Source: Thysanoteuthis rhombus (lineage: Eukaryota > Mollusca > Cephalopoda > Oegopsida > Thysanoteuthidae). Taken from it: 64,000 nucleotides of DNA. This document shows, one piece after another, positions 48,601 to 64,000 of the stretch. Each line of letters opens with the position of its first letter. Position 1 is the first letter of the stretch. The notes beneath the pieces were generated by a model that saw only the letters and a program-made list of their open reading frames with translations, had not been told where the DNA came from and did not search any database. The stretch spans positions 23,408,287-23,472,286 of the forward strand of contig OY735219.1 in assembly GCA_963457665.1 (NCBI GenBank). The letters run 5' to 3'. The translations under genes were made by a program, and so were the position numbers.

Positions 48601-49846
48601 ATCAATTTCTTTACAGCAGACCTCTTTTGTGCCTCTCAAAATACCGACCAGGAATCACAAACCTTGAAATTTAAAAGATAATAAATTGGAGGGGGGGGGG
48701 CGTGTGTGTGTGTAATATATATATATATATACACACTGTTTTTTGCTGGACACTTGAACTTGAAAAATTAGTTTCACTTGGTTGAAGAGTATTCAGATAC
48801 CCACTTAATGCAACCAATAGTATTGCTAGCATTTTGAGGTTTCCACTACATTCCTTTTTGAAATGTCCATAGACTTCTGATGGGTTCTATAAACCAAAAA
48901 GGATATAATTAAATATCTACTTGTCGATTTTATTTTAAATCTTATTGTGTTCGTCCTACCCCTTTTGAAGCTGACTAAAATATGATTGACTGACTTATTA
49001 TTTTTATTGCTAAACCACTTACCATTTTAAACACAAGCCTTCAAGCTACTTACAATATTTATCTTTTTTTCTCTTTACCACCAAATTGAAGTATTTACCT
49101 CATTTCAAAGTTTTTGTCAATTTTCGGTTACTTAATGTAATGGCTTTTTTTGCAAGCATTTTGAAATCTCTAAGCTTTCCTCGGATTCAAGAGATTGAAG
49201 ATCTTTCTTCTAACCATCATCACTGCTTTTACCTAAAACTAGATTTTTCCAATTTAGTGTTCAATGATACGAGTATGTCTGCAAATGGCTTATAAAACTT
49301 CATATAATAACTTCAAGACTGACTCGTGATTTTTTTTTTTTTTTTTTTTAAATTTGATTTCTTTTTGACTGGTGATATCCAATTTTAAACTTGGTTCATT
49401 CATGCTTATCACGTTTTGTAGATATTTATGCATTTTTAATTAATTCTGATAATAGATAAGCTCTCCTGATCTATTTCTGAAAAAACTGATTTCTTGTAAT
49501 TGTTGAAAAAAAAAAATGAAAACTCCCAGAGCTAAAGGTTTAGCAGATATTACGATCAGTAAATCAAGAGCTATGCAAATATAAAGTTACATAATTTATA
49601 TATCTATACATGATTGTGAAAATCTGTAATCATAACCCATAATTTTGTTTTTTATTCAACAAGCATTATTTCGTTATTCCCAATTTAATTAATTTCTAAT
49701 TGTAGAATGATCGGAGATATCTTGTGTTGGACTGCATACCTGATGATCGCAAAAAGATTCTGTTATCATACATTGATGATCTGGACAGGAAAGGTGTTCC
49801 TCCTCCACCCACAGCATCTGAACCATCCCGAAGAACTACCAAATAA
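4390..49846 (+). CDS. TCERG1: TCERG1 (CA150) transcription elongation regulator 1, complete 20-exon gene
   Basis: Nuclear protein that couples RNA polymerase II elongation to pre-mRNA splicing. Twenty coding exons join in matching phases to a 3240-base frame (about 1079 residues; the human protein is 1098). Order: Pro/Gly-rich N-terminus (about 1-245); WW1 (about 246-276, W..YYY..WTKP); Ala/Thr/Val-rich spacer; WW2 (about 413-440, W..YYY..WDKP); acidic linker; WW3 (about 530-558, PGTPWCVVWTG then FFYN and W..P); Lys-rich NLS-like stretch (about 580-600); FF1-FF6 (about 656-712, 725-774, 776-832, 880-937, 940-995, 996-1055). The end, [15 protein letters not shown], closely matches human TCERG1. 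The human Gln-Ala repeat is absent. The start is supported by an in-frame stop 24 bases upstream. The exon 6 to exon 7 junction is the least certain. The 3' end faces a GRK gene. Confidence 0.96.
6114..6222. repeat. Foldback (inverted-repeat) element, ~109 bp, MITE-like
   Basis: The ends are inverted copies. The left arm reads ATGACGATTATT, two mismatches, then GTGCTTTC, one mismatch, then TTA. The right arm, read on the other strand, gives ATGACGATTATT, two mismatches, GTGCTTTC, one mismatch, TTA. Pairing continues less well through a T-rich and a GTGG/CCAC segment toward a GC-rich loop (GTCGCGCGTGG). It could be a small MITE or a transcribed hairpin. There is no coding capacity. Confidence 0.7.
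8600..9030 (-). mobile_element. LINE reverse-transcriptase fossil
   Basis: On the minus strand broken frames resemble the conserved reverse-transcriptase core of a non-LTR retrotransposon. One piece reads about [11 protein letters not shown] (compare IVTIFKKGD) before a NYRGISLLS-like region. Another reads [19 protein letters not shown] (compare GVKQGCVLAPTLFSLYL). The copy is short, frameshifted, carries stops and lacks recognisable ends. The clade is not certain; RTE or a jockey/CR1-type element are options. Confidence 0.6.
10959..11376 (+). CDS. TCERG1: TCERG1 coding exon 2 (Pro/Gly/Met-rich region)
   Basis: A long T-tract and TTTTCTAG acceptor precede the exon; the donor is CCT|GTTAGT. 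It enters in phase 2 and leaves in phase 0. It encodes residues 55-194, almost wholly Pro, Gly, Met, Arg and His, with tandem RGPPPPGM units near 11040-11100. This matches the Pro/Gly-rich N-terminus of TCERG1. The low-complexity sequence gives long frames in other readings, including the minus strand; these are shadows. Confidence 0.92.
11635..11823 (+). CDS. TCERG1: TCERG1 coding exon 3 (start of WW1)
   Basis: The acceptor is TTTTCCAG and the donor AAG|GTAAGT, phase 0 at both ends. Encodes residues 195-257: a Pro-rich run ([13 protein letters not shown]), a Ser/Thr linker, and [12 protein letters not shown], the first strand of WW1. Confidence 0.93.
11824..13558 (+). other. TCERG1 intron 3 (1.7 kb)
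   Basis: This intron splits the WW1 domain. It is AT-rich with several poly-T tracts and a possible hAT transposon end near 12780-12895. No exon is seen inside. Confidence 0.8.
12775..12894 (-). mobile_element. Possible hAT-type transposon end (fragment)
   Basis: Read on the minus strand from 12894 the sequence is AGAACAGTGGTTCTTAAACT, then GTGCGGCAAACACTTCC. CAGTGGTTCTTAAACTG is close to the terminal inverted repeat of hAT elements of the Charlie type. No matching opposite end or transposase was found, so this is at most a fragment. Confidence 0.35.
13559..13751 (+). CDS. TCERG1: TCERG1 coding exon 4 (end of WW1)
   Basis: The acceptor is AATTTTAG and the donor CAAG|GTAATG, phase 0 to phase 1. 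Encodes residues 258-322. It opens with [16 protein letters not shown], completing WW1 (human: [16 protein letters not shown]), and continues into a Thr/Ser/Ala-rich spacer. Confidence 0.95.
13752..15107 (+). other. TCERG1 intron 4 (1.4 kb)
   Basis: AT-rich intron. Nothing beyond poly-T runs is recognised. Confidence 0.75.
15108..15352 (+). CDS. TCERG1: TCERG1 coding exon 5 (Ala/Thr/Val-rich spacer)
   Basis: The acceptor is TAATTGCAG and the donor ACAG|GTTGGT, phase 1 to phase 0. Encodes residues 322-403: [15 protein letters not shown] followed by an Ala/Thr/Val/Ser-rich stretch. It occupies the place of the Gln-Ala and Ser/Thr-rich region between WW1 and WW2 of vertebrate TCERG1. Confidence 0.92.
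15533..15800 (+). repeat. Poly-T/CATTTTCAT minisatellite in intron 5
   Basis: About twelve tandem copies of a unit made of CATTTTCAT plus 12-18 T, giving a unit length of roughly 20-26 bp. Unit length varies only by the T-run. The array runs to within about 12 bases of the exon 6 splice acceptor and serves as its polypyrimidine tract. Confidence 0.92.
15813..15942 (+). CDS. TCERG1: TCERG1 coding exon 6 (WW2)
   Basis: The acceptor is TTCACTGCAG, just after the T-rich minisatellite. The donor is GATG|GTAAGA; phase 0 to phase 1. Encodes residues 404-447 with WW2: [16 protein letters not shown], then MESTWDKP, then QVLIDWD. The human counterpart reads EWTEYKTADGKTYYYN and LESTWEKPQ. Confidence 0.94.
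15943..18276 (+). other. TCERG1 intron 6 (2.3 kb)
   Basis: AT-rich intron. Near its end lie a possible 20-base microexon (17579-17598) and an AT-rich hairpin (18161-18217), both close to the exon 7 acceptor. No other gene or transposon is recognised. Confidence 0.75.
18161..18217. repeat. AT-rich inverted repeat before exon 7
   Basis: ATTTTTCCATATATAT on the left is mirrored by ATATATGGAAAT on the right, across an (AT)n core. The transcript could form a stem about 30-60 bases upstream of the competing exon 7 acceptors. Confidence 0.65.
18277..18434 (+). CDS. TCERG1: TCERG1 coding exon 7 (linker between WW2 and WW3)
   Basis: Using acceptor ATATATAG at 18276 and donor GATGAG|GTGAGA, the exon runs from phase 1 to phase 0 and joins exon 6 directly as ...[16 protein letters not shown]. 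It encodes residues 447-499, an acidic linker ending EEKSDE. The frame is also open upstream to another AG at 18245, usable only from phase 0, so the 5' boundary is the weakest in the gene. With the direct join the whole coding frame is an exact multiple of three. Confidence 0.75.
18435..19889 (+). other. TCERG1 intron 7 (1.5 kb)
   Basis: AT-rich intron with a poly-T tract near 18677. No additional exon or element is recognised. Confidence 0.75.
19890..19987 (+). CDS. TCERG1: TCERG1 coding exon 8 (up to the start of WW3)
   Basis: The acceptor is TTATCCCCAG and the donor CATG|GTGAGC, phase 0 to phase 2. Encodes residues 500-532: a Glu/Lys-rich segment, then [10 protein letters not shown]. The human protein has APIPGTPW at the same place before WW3. 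Confidence 0.94.
19988..22004 (+). other. TCERG1 intron 8 (2.0 kb)
   Basis: AT-rich intron with a poly-T tract just after the donor. A motif near 20379-20407 (GTCCATTGTATAAAACTTTG) also occurs with a few changes near 53881-53909, so it may belong to a dispersed repeat. No gene is recognised. Confidence 0.7.
22005..22153 (+). CDS. TCERG1: TCERG1 coding exon 9 (WW3)
   Basis: The acceptor is TTCATTCCAG; the donor is the rather weak AAA|GTAGGG; phase 2 to phase 1. Encodes residues 532-582: [35 protein letters not shown]. This closely matches human CVVWTGDERVFFYNP and GRADVDKI. The next exon fits its phase, which supports the donor. Confidence 0.93.
22154..22878 (+). other. TCERG1 intron 9 (0.7 kb)
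   Basis: AT-rich intron ending in a T-tract and ACAG acceptor. Nothing else is recognised. Confidence 0.75.
22879..22927 (+). CDS. TCERG1: TCERG1 coding exon 10 (Lys/Glu-rich, NLS-like)
   Basis: A 49-base exon with acceptor TTTTTACAG and donor AAA|GTAAGT, phase 1 to phase 2. It encodes [15 protein letters not shown], an acidic patch followed by a Lys cluster like the KAKKRKR region of human TCERG1. Such a cluster is a likely nuclear localisation signal. Confidence 0.88.
22928..24537 (+). other. TCERG1 intron 10 (1.6 kb)
   Basis: Largely occupied by a mariner-like transposon fossil on the minus strand (about 22990-23710). The rest is AT-rich with no recognised exon. Confidence 0.75.
22990..23710 (-). 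mobile_element. Mariner-like DNA transposon fossil
   Basis: On the minus strand a broken frame reads [18 protein letters not shown], then after about 20 residues and a stop [10 protein letters not shown], then [12 protein letters not shown] with stops. This follows the mariner transposase order LGKWVPHEL..N..RR, (T)GDEKW, then the W.....P.P.. segment. GDEKW holds the first catalytic Asp of the DD34D triad. At the far edge, AGGTTGTCCCATGAGTTATG (from about 22995) looks like a mariner terminal repeat. The rest of the transposase is missing or unrecognisable, with several stops and frameshifts. It is an old, dead copy. Confidence 0.7.
24538..24706 (+). CDS. TCERG1: TCERG1 coding exon 11 (linker before FF1)
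   Basis: The acceptor is TGTATTTCAG and the donor AAGGAG|GTAAAT, phase 2 to phase 0. Encodes residues 598-654, ending with [20 protein letters not shown], nearly identical to human AARERAIVPLEARMKQFKDM. Confidence 0.96.
24707..26297 (+). other. TCERG1 intron 11 (1.6 kb)
   Basis: AT-rich intron with short A-runs. No exon or transposon is recognised. Confidence 0.7.
26298..26506 (+). CDS. TCERG1: TCERG1 coding exon 12 (FF1)
   Basis: The acceptor is TTTGTGTAG and the donor GGAAA|GTATGT, phase 0 to phase 2. Encodes residues 655-724: [20 protein letters not shown] then [20 protein letters not shown]. This is FF1, almost identical to human. It ends in a charged helical linker. Confidence 0.97.
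26507..27552 (+). other. TCERG1 intron 12 (1.0 kb)
   Basis: AT-rich intron. Open frames at 26699-26908 and 27130-27411 show no domain and are not called. Confidence 0.7.
27553..27703 (+). CDS. TCERG1: TCERG1 coding exon 13 (FF2)
   Basis: The acceptor is GTGTTTACAG and the donor AGAGG|GTATGT, phase 2 to phase 0. Encodes residues 724-774: [20 protein letters not shown], then [17 protein letters not shown]. It corresponds to FF2 (human ATFSEFAAKHAKDSRFKAIE). Confidence 0.95.
27918..28128. repeat. Compound TG/TA/CA microsatellite
   Basis: A run of TGTGTATATATG-type units ending in CACACAC and ACACATACACA. Long open frames on both strands here are simple-repeat artefacts. Confidence 0.9.
32571..32662. 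repeat. (TA)n/(TG)n microsatellite
   Basis: Alternating TATATA, TGTGTG and TATATA blocks with a short ACATACAT segment. Simple-sequence repeat inside intron 13. Confidence 0.9.
36584..36636. repeat. (TA)n microsatellite, ~26 units
   Basis: Uninterrupted TA dinucleotides over about 53 bases. Confidence 0.95.
39019..39051. repeat. (TC)n microsatellite
   Basis: A CT/TC-dinucleotide run with a single TATC interruption. Confidence 0.85.
42146..42313 (+). CDS. TCERG1: TCERG1 coding exon 14 (FF3)
   Basis: The acceptor is TCCCTTTCAG and the donor GAAGAG|GTAGAT, phase 0 at both ends. Encodes residues 775-830: [31 protein letters not shown], then [14 protein letters not shown]. It matches human FF3 ([20 protein letters not shown]). 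Confidence 0.97.
42314..42654 (+). other. TCERG1 intron 14 (341 bp)
   Basis: Short AT-rich intron with a poly-T run. Nothing else is seen. Confidence 0.8.
42655..42837 (+). CDS. TCERG1: TCERG1 coding exon 15 (charged helix and start of FF4)
   Basis: The acceptor is CCAAATCAG and the donor GATTTG|GTAATT, phase 0 at both ends. Encodes residues 831-891: [46 protein letters not shown]. The human line is [19 protein letters not shown] and REREQHKREEAIQNFKALL. It is a long charged helix leading into FF4. Confidence 0.96.
42838..45293 (+). other. TCERG1 intron 15 (2.5 kb)
   Basis: This intron splits FF4. AT-rich, with a (TAAA)n run near 45197-45216. A more complex, GC-richer patch near 43360-43450 might be a decayed repeat, but I cannot assign it. 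Confidence 0.7.
45294..45473 (+). CDS. TCERG1: TCERG1 coding exon 16 (FF4 and start of FF5)
   Basis: The acceptor is TTTATTACAG and the donor TTACAG|GTAATG, phase 0 at both ends. Encodes residues 892-951: [30 protein letters not shown], then [10 protein letters not shown]. It matches human [12 protein letters not shown] and REEKEKLFNEHIEAL. Confidence 0.97.
45474..47002 (+). other. TCERG1 intron 16 (1.5 kb)
   Basis: Contains a diverged duplicated repeat (about 46590-46920) separated by a poly-T tract. The rest is AT-rich. Confidence 0.7.
46590..46920 (+). repeat. Two diverged copies of a dispersed-repeat-like unit
   Basis: Copy one (about 46605-46715) and copy two (about 46785-46900) share the same order of words. 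These are a TATATCTTGAAG or ATATCTCCAAGAG segment, a GATTTCCGTGAAAT or GAATTTCAATGAAAT segment, then GTGGACAGATTGGCCAT or GTGAACAGGTGGGCCAT, then GATT/GATC plus TTTTGG or TTTTCGGGG. The copies are separated by CT- and T-rich sequence. The family is unnamed. Confidence 0.6.
47003..47086 (+). CDS. TCERG1: TCERG1 coding exon 17 (FF5)
   Basis: The acceptor is TCTGTTACAG and the donor GACCGA|GTAAGT, phase 0 at both ends. Encodes residues 952-979: [28 protein letters not shown]. The human line is ITLTSTWKEVKKIIKEDPRC. Confidence 0.97.
47087..47703 (+). other. TCERG1 intron 17 (617 bp)
   Basis: Contains a ~24-base poly-T tract near 47138. Nothing else is recognised. Confidence 0.8.
47704..47804 (+). 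CDS. TCERG1: TCERG1 coding exon 18 (end of FF5, start of FF6)
   Basis: The acceptor is CCCTTTCAG and the donor ACAA|GTAAGA, phase 0 to phase 2. Encodes residues 980-1013: [13 protein letters not shown], then [18 protein letters not shown]. Human: AKADFRTLLKETKFITYR. Confidence 0.96.
47805..48513 (+). other. TCERG1 intron 18 (709 bp)
   Basis: AT-rich intron, nothing recognised. Confidence 0.75.
48514..48574 (+). CDS. TCERG1: TCERG1 coding exon 19 (FF6)
   Basis: A 61-base exon with acceptor TTTAAATAG and donor TTACAG|GTGAGA, phase 2 to phase 0. Encodes residues 1013-1033: [20 protein letters not shown]. Human: SKKLIQESDQHLKDVEKILQ. Confidence 0.95.
48575..49705 (+). other. TCERG1 intron 19 (1.1 kb)
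   Basis: Contains a G-run followed by a GT/AT microsatellite (about 48692-48735). The remainder is AT-rich. Confidence 0.75.
49706..49846 (+). CDS. TCERG1: TCERG1 terminal coding exon 20
   Basis: The acceptor is CTAATTGTAG, phase 0. Encodes residues 1034-1079: [42 protein letters not shown], then TAA. Human: NDKRYLVLDCVPEERRK and [16 protein letters not shown]. It completes FF6 and the conserved C-terminus. Confidence 0.97.
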   Translation, partial: NDRRYLVLDCIPDDRKKILLSYIDDLDRKGVPPPPTASEPSRRTTK

Positions 49847-51214
49847 TCTCATCTATGAAGAGGCTTAATACTATAGCATTGCCAAGTATCACTTATTCTT
49901 CACATGGACACACACACACACACGCAAGATAATCCATCATAAGCTTTCATCTATCATTGTTTTAGCACTCACACAAACACATGCATACACACACACACAC
50001 ACACATTGCAGTTGCTGCTATGTTTTTGTATGTTACATACGTCTGGAGCATTATAACTTTGTTCACTTACTATTTGTCATCTCACTAGTAGCAACATAGT
50101 TTGATCCCCCGCCCACTAAAGTTTCATTACAAATTTGTAAATTATAATTAAAAGATTAATAAGCAACAATGTTTTGTTTCTATTTCAAGTTTATTTTTTT
50201 AATCTTTTGTATAAACATGCTTGTGGCTTACCATAGAGTGTATTGATAAATTAAGAACTTTTTTTTTTGTAGGTTGACATTAGCTTCATTCATATATGTG
50301 ATAAGGTTGTAAATAAGTTTTCATTGAATGTTTTCCACGTTGAAAAAATGTTCATAAATTGAATTGATATATGATCTTATAGCTTATGATGCTGAATGAA
50401 TATACTTAGAATATGCTAATTATTGGATTGAAATACTTTTATTACAGGACAGCCCTAGAAAGAGATTGTATCCATTGTCCAATTTATAACGAATCATCAC
50501 AACTTTGAGTTATCAGTTATGAAGCTAACAACTAAGTTGAAGAAATGGTTGAATGTATTCCATTGTTTCTGAAGTGGTGTCATATTCAAGTAAGAATGAA
50601 ACTTAAAACAGTAATTCCTGAAATAAGTATGAACATTTCATGATCTAATGTTCTTGTAGGTAACCCTATCTTCACAATGGTCTCTTGAAATCACCATTCC
50701 ATTGGTAAATGACTGCTAATTTTTTTTTTCCAGCTATTTAGTTTTCCTTAAAGCTAGTGGAACTACATCCAACTGGAACTGCTATACAAATGCTTTGAAT
50801 ATTCAATTTGGAATTGCAAACTTATTTGCATGTATTGAAAACACACCAATCTTACCTTTTTGGAGTTTACATAGATTTGTTCATTCATAATAAAAGAAAG
50901 AAATTTTAAAAAGCCAATATGAGAGTAAAAGCTGCAACTTTTATAACATTCATATTTTTGATACAGTGATTGGGACACTTGTTACATGAAGAACATTAGA
51001 TTCTGTACAATCCCAATTGTGATGATGCCAGCAGCAATTAACAGAACACTCTGTTCTTAGATTGGGCCATATAAACCAGTGAATGAAATTCTAACCAGCA
51101 GTTATTACACGCACATACCATCAAGAAATAACATTCTTATTACTTGTTAACTTAGTGAAATGTAATTTAGAAAAATTTCCAAGCTCTCCCATTAGCAGTT
51201 GGAATCTTGGATTA

Positions 51215-51240
51215 AATAAATGCCTATAAATTGAAATAAA
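51215..51240 (+). terminator. TCERG1: Candidate poly(A) signals for TCERG1
   Basis: Two AATAAA hexamers at 51215-51220 and 51235-51240, about 1.4 kb after the stop. An earlier one lies at 50889-50894. Choice between them is not possible from sequence. Confidence 0.35.
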
Positions 51241-52154
51241 CCAGATTTTATCAGTTTATAATTTAGCAAAAAGTATTTGAGACAATTTTTTTCAACAATT
51301 TGAAATGGATACATCGGTTCAAGCTCAGTTCATATTTCAGCTTGACTATGTTACTGACAAATATTCTCTTCAAGCAGTTTTTTGTTTATCTTCTTTTTGA
51401 CAAATGAAAGTGTCATTACCTTTCAATTACTTCAAAGACTTTGCAGAGAATTTTAGTTTTTCATAATGAGTAGACCTATGCATGAGGAAAATTTTTCTTT
51501 AAATCTTGAAGTATTTCTTGTATTTTTTTTTTTCCCCCCAACTAAATTGAAATTGGAATTAAATTGGTAAATGTTTAGCCCTTCACTGACTTATCGGTAA
51601 ATATCTAAGTATACTTGATAACTTTCAATCTGAGATATTGAAAATTCAGTGCAACTTTCAAGTACATCCAAAAAAAATCAGTTAGTTGGAAAATGTTTAC
51701 ACAGGGTCAATTTGTGCTTTCTAGCATTTCTTTTCCCTAAGTAAATTTAAACTTTTCAATTCTCAGGTATTTTTATGTTTTATTTAAAATTTAACACTAA
51801 AATATACATTAGTACAGAATTCTATGCAAGAGCAACATTTTTATGATTATCAAAATTCCAGTTAGGATAGTAAATATAAAGATAAAAAACTAAAAATACA
51901 ACTTGTTCAAATATATCACTCAGTAAATTATACATTAAGAAAATTTTTTTAAAATCAGGGGTAGGGGGTTGGAGTGTCACTGTTTGTGTAAACTATTTTT
52001 CTGGGCACCATTTCATGGTTACAGGGAATTTAGACATTAAGTATTTTTTTTTTTTTTTTAAATTTTTGAAGTTTTATTTCTCTTCTCCGCATACATTATA
52101 CTAAAGAAATAAGCATCAAAAGAATAGTTTGAAATGAAAAAGTTACCTGACATT

Positions 52155-52160
52155 TTTATT
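52155..52160 (-). terminator. Candidate poly(A) signal for GRK
   Basis: TTTATT on the plus strand gives AATAAA on the minus strand, about 1.5 kb after the GRK stop codon. A second lies at 52073-52078. Tentative. Confidence 0.3.
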
Positions 52161-53317
52161 GAATTTTTTTTCTTCCAATCTGCAAAATTAACTTTTTTTA
52201 ATAAAATATTTGTAAATAGAATCTGATTGAAATTACACTGAATGTCAGATATACTTGAAGGCATCAATGAATGAAGAATAAAATTGTTTCATTTAACCTT
52301 TATACATTAATGGTGAAAAATGGATGTGGAGAATAAATTTAGGGAGCACTAAATATAGAAAATTGTATTTAAAGTTCTGGATTCAGACAGTAAAATATTA
52401 CGATATAAACTGTTGTGTGTATGTATATAATTACATAAATGAATATAACATCAGCTTAAGTGTTCCCAAATAACAAAAATGGAGGAAATATGTGCCTTGT
52501 GTTTGGAAGGATACGATTAATTGAAATTATTAAGATTTTTAATTTTAAGAGAAATATAAATAATGTTACAAAGCTGCTCCAATATAAAGCTGGTGGAATC
52601 CCATGGTAAAAAGTCTAATACTGGCTGGGAGGTTTTTGAAAAAAAATTATATGTATCCAACAAATTTTGCCAGTAATAAACATACTGTAAAACAATTATG
52701 CTGATTGTGTGTGCGTATATATAACACATACACTTGTCAGAAAAAGAGCCTACCTCTAACTCAACATATAAGACGTAGAATTTAAATAATTGCTATGTAT
52801 AAAGCAAAACAGATTTTAAATTTACAGCAATTACATTACAATTTTTATACTGATCAAAAAACAATAGTGAAATTTTTTTTTTTTTTTTACTGGAACAGCA
52901 CCTTTTCTAATATATGAGTGATTTTTTTTTTTTCCGATACAATGAGGATATACAAGTAAACAGATTCAAGTAACATAATATGGGATCAAAAAGGGAAAAA
53001 AAAAAAATTCAATTTTTTTCCTTTTGTCTTTTTTTTTCATTTTAGTAACTATTCTATAAAAATGAGATTGTAAATGATGTAGGCCGTAAGTAAAACCTAA
53101 GTGTATATGAAAATCTTTATCAATCGACAATTGTGTTGGGGACGGGTTTTTTTTTTTTTTAGTTCTATAATTAAGTTCTGACATTTTGGGAAAAAAAAAA
53201 TGACCAAAGCCAACATGTCTGAAAACACGCAAGTTGTTATATATTCTTTGTTAAAGGCTGGTCACCGGCTGACTGGCAGTTAAAAGCAGCACTGAATTTG
53301 CTGCTCACTCTAAATCC

Positions 53318-53350
<33 letters not shown>

Positions 53351-53428
53351 AACACTCATGTAGATGTGTGTATATGTATGTATGTATGTATGTATACATA
53401 CACAAACACTCATATAGATGTGTGTGTG

Positions 53429-53459
<31 letters not shown>

Positions 53460-53460
53460 G
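53318..53460. repeat. Compound TA/CA/TG repeat with internal duplication
   Basis: A (TA)n block, then ACACAAACACTCATGTAGAT followed by TG/TATG units, then a second ACACAAACACTCATATAGAT with TG units, then another (TA)n block. CA-rich and TG-rich halves are complementary, so a transcript could fold into hairpins. It lies about 190-335 bases past the GRK stop codon, probably in the 3' UTR. Confidence 0.85.
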
Positions 53461-53652
53461 CGTGTGTTCATGCACTTCATAGATGAATGTGGGCTGATGA
53501 AAGTCCTTTCATGCCATAAAGAAGACCAAAGGTAGAAGAAGCAGTAGAATTCATGAACTGCTGCTAAATCAACACCAACTCGAGGATAGTTAAAACCTTG
53601 GTGCAGCTGTCATGAAGAGATGAAAACTTCTGGAGTTTTACTCTCTGCATGA

Positions 53653-64000
<10,348 letters not shown>

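Larger units (their letters stand above)
49847..53652. other. 3' UTRs and spacer between convergent TCERG1 and GRK genes
   Basis: No coding exon is recognised. CA-repeats lie early in the TCERG1 3' UTR (about 49907-49924 and 49987-50005). Candidate AATAAA signals for TCERG1 are at 50889, 51215 and 51235. For the minus-strand GRK, TTTATT (AATAAA on its strand) occurs at 52155-52160 and 52073-52078. A compound TA/TG/CA repeat lies at about 53318-53460. The exact 3' ends, and whether the two transcripts overlap, cannot be read from sequence. Confidence 0.6.

Overview
This is a eukaryotic, animal window. It is AT-rich, full of poly-T/poly-A runs and AT/GT microsatellites, and holds two intron-rich protein genes. 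Fossil mariner, LINE and tRNA-derived SINE pieces lie in the introns. The protein sequences are invertebrate versions of vertebrate genes. Composition, intron size and a tRNA-derived SINE cluster suggest a lophotrochozoan, probably a cephalopod mollusc. That assignment is inference, not proof.

Gene 1, plus strand, 4390-49846, is a complete TCERG1 (CA150) orthologue. Twenty coding exons join in consistent phase into one frame of about 1079 residues. In order it encodes a proline/glycine-rich N-terminus, WW1, an Ala/Thr/Val-rich spacer, WW2, an acidic linker, WW3, a Lys-rich nuclear-localisation-like segment and six FF domains, ending in a tail like that of the human protein. TCERG1 links RNA polymerase II elongation with splicing: the WW domains bind proline-rich splicing factors and the FF domains bind the phosphorylated polymerase CTD. 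Intron 13 is 14.4 kb, between FF2 and FF3.

Gene 2, minus strand, 53653 to beyond 63187, is the 3' part of a GRK4/5/6-type G-protein-coupled receptor kinase. Six exons cover the end of the kinase domain (from the APE motif), the AGC-kinase C-terminal extension and a short basic tail. Its 5' exons lie beyond base 64000. The two genes are tail-to-tail, about 3.8 kb apart at their stop codons.

Bases 1-4260 are upstream intergenic DNA: a diverged ~176-bp tandem repeat split by ~2.1 kb of unrelated sequence. Introns hold a LINE reverse-transcriptase fossil (intron 1), a ~107-bp foldback (intron 1), a possible hAT end (intron 3), a minisatellite forming the polypyrimidine tract before the WW2 exon (intron 5), a mariner fossil (intron 10), a diverged duplicated repeat (intron 16), a second mariner fossil and a SINE cluster (last GRK intron), and a duplicated hairpin-bearing repeat (GRK, about 61.3-61.75 kb).

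I found no novel multi-gene system. The most interesting points are the splicing architecture around the TCERG1 WW2 exon and the small structured repeats.
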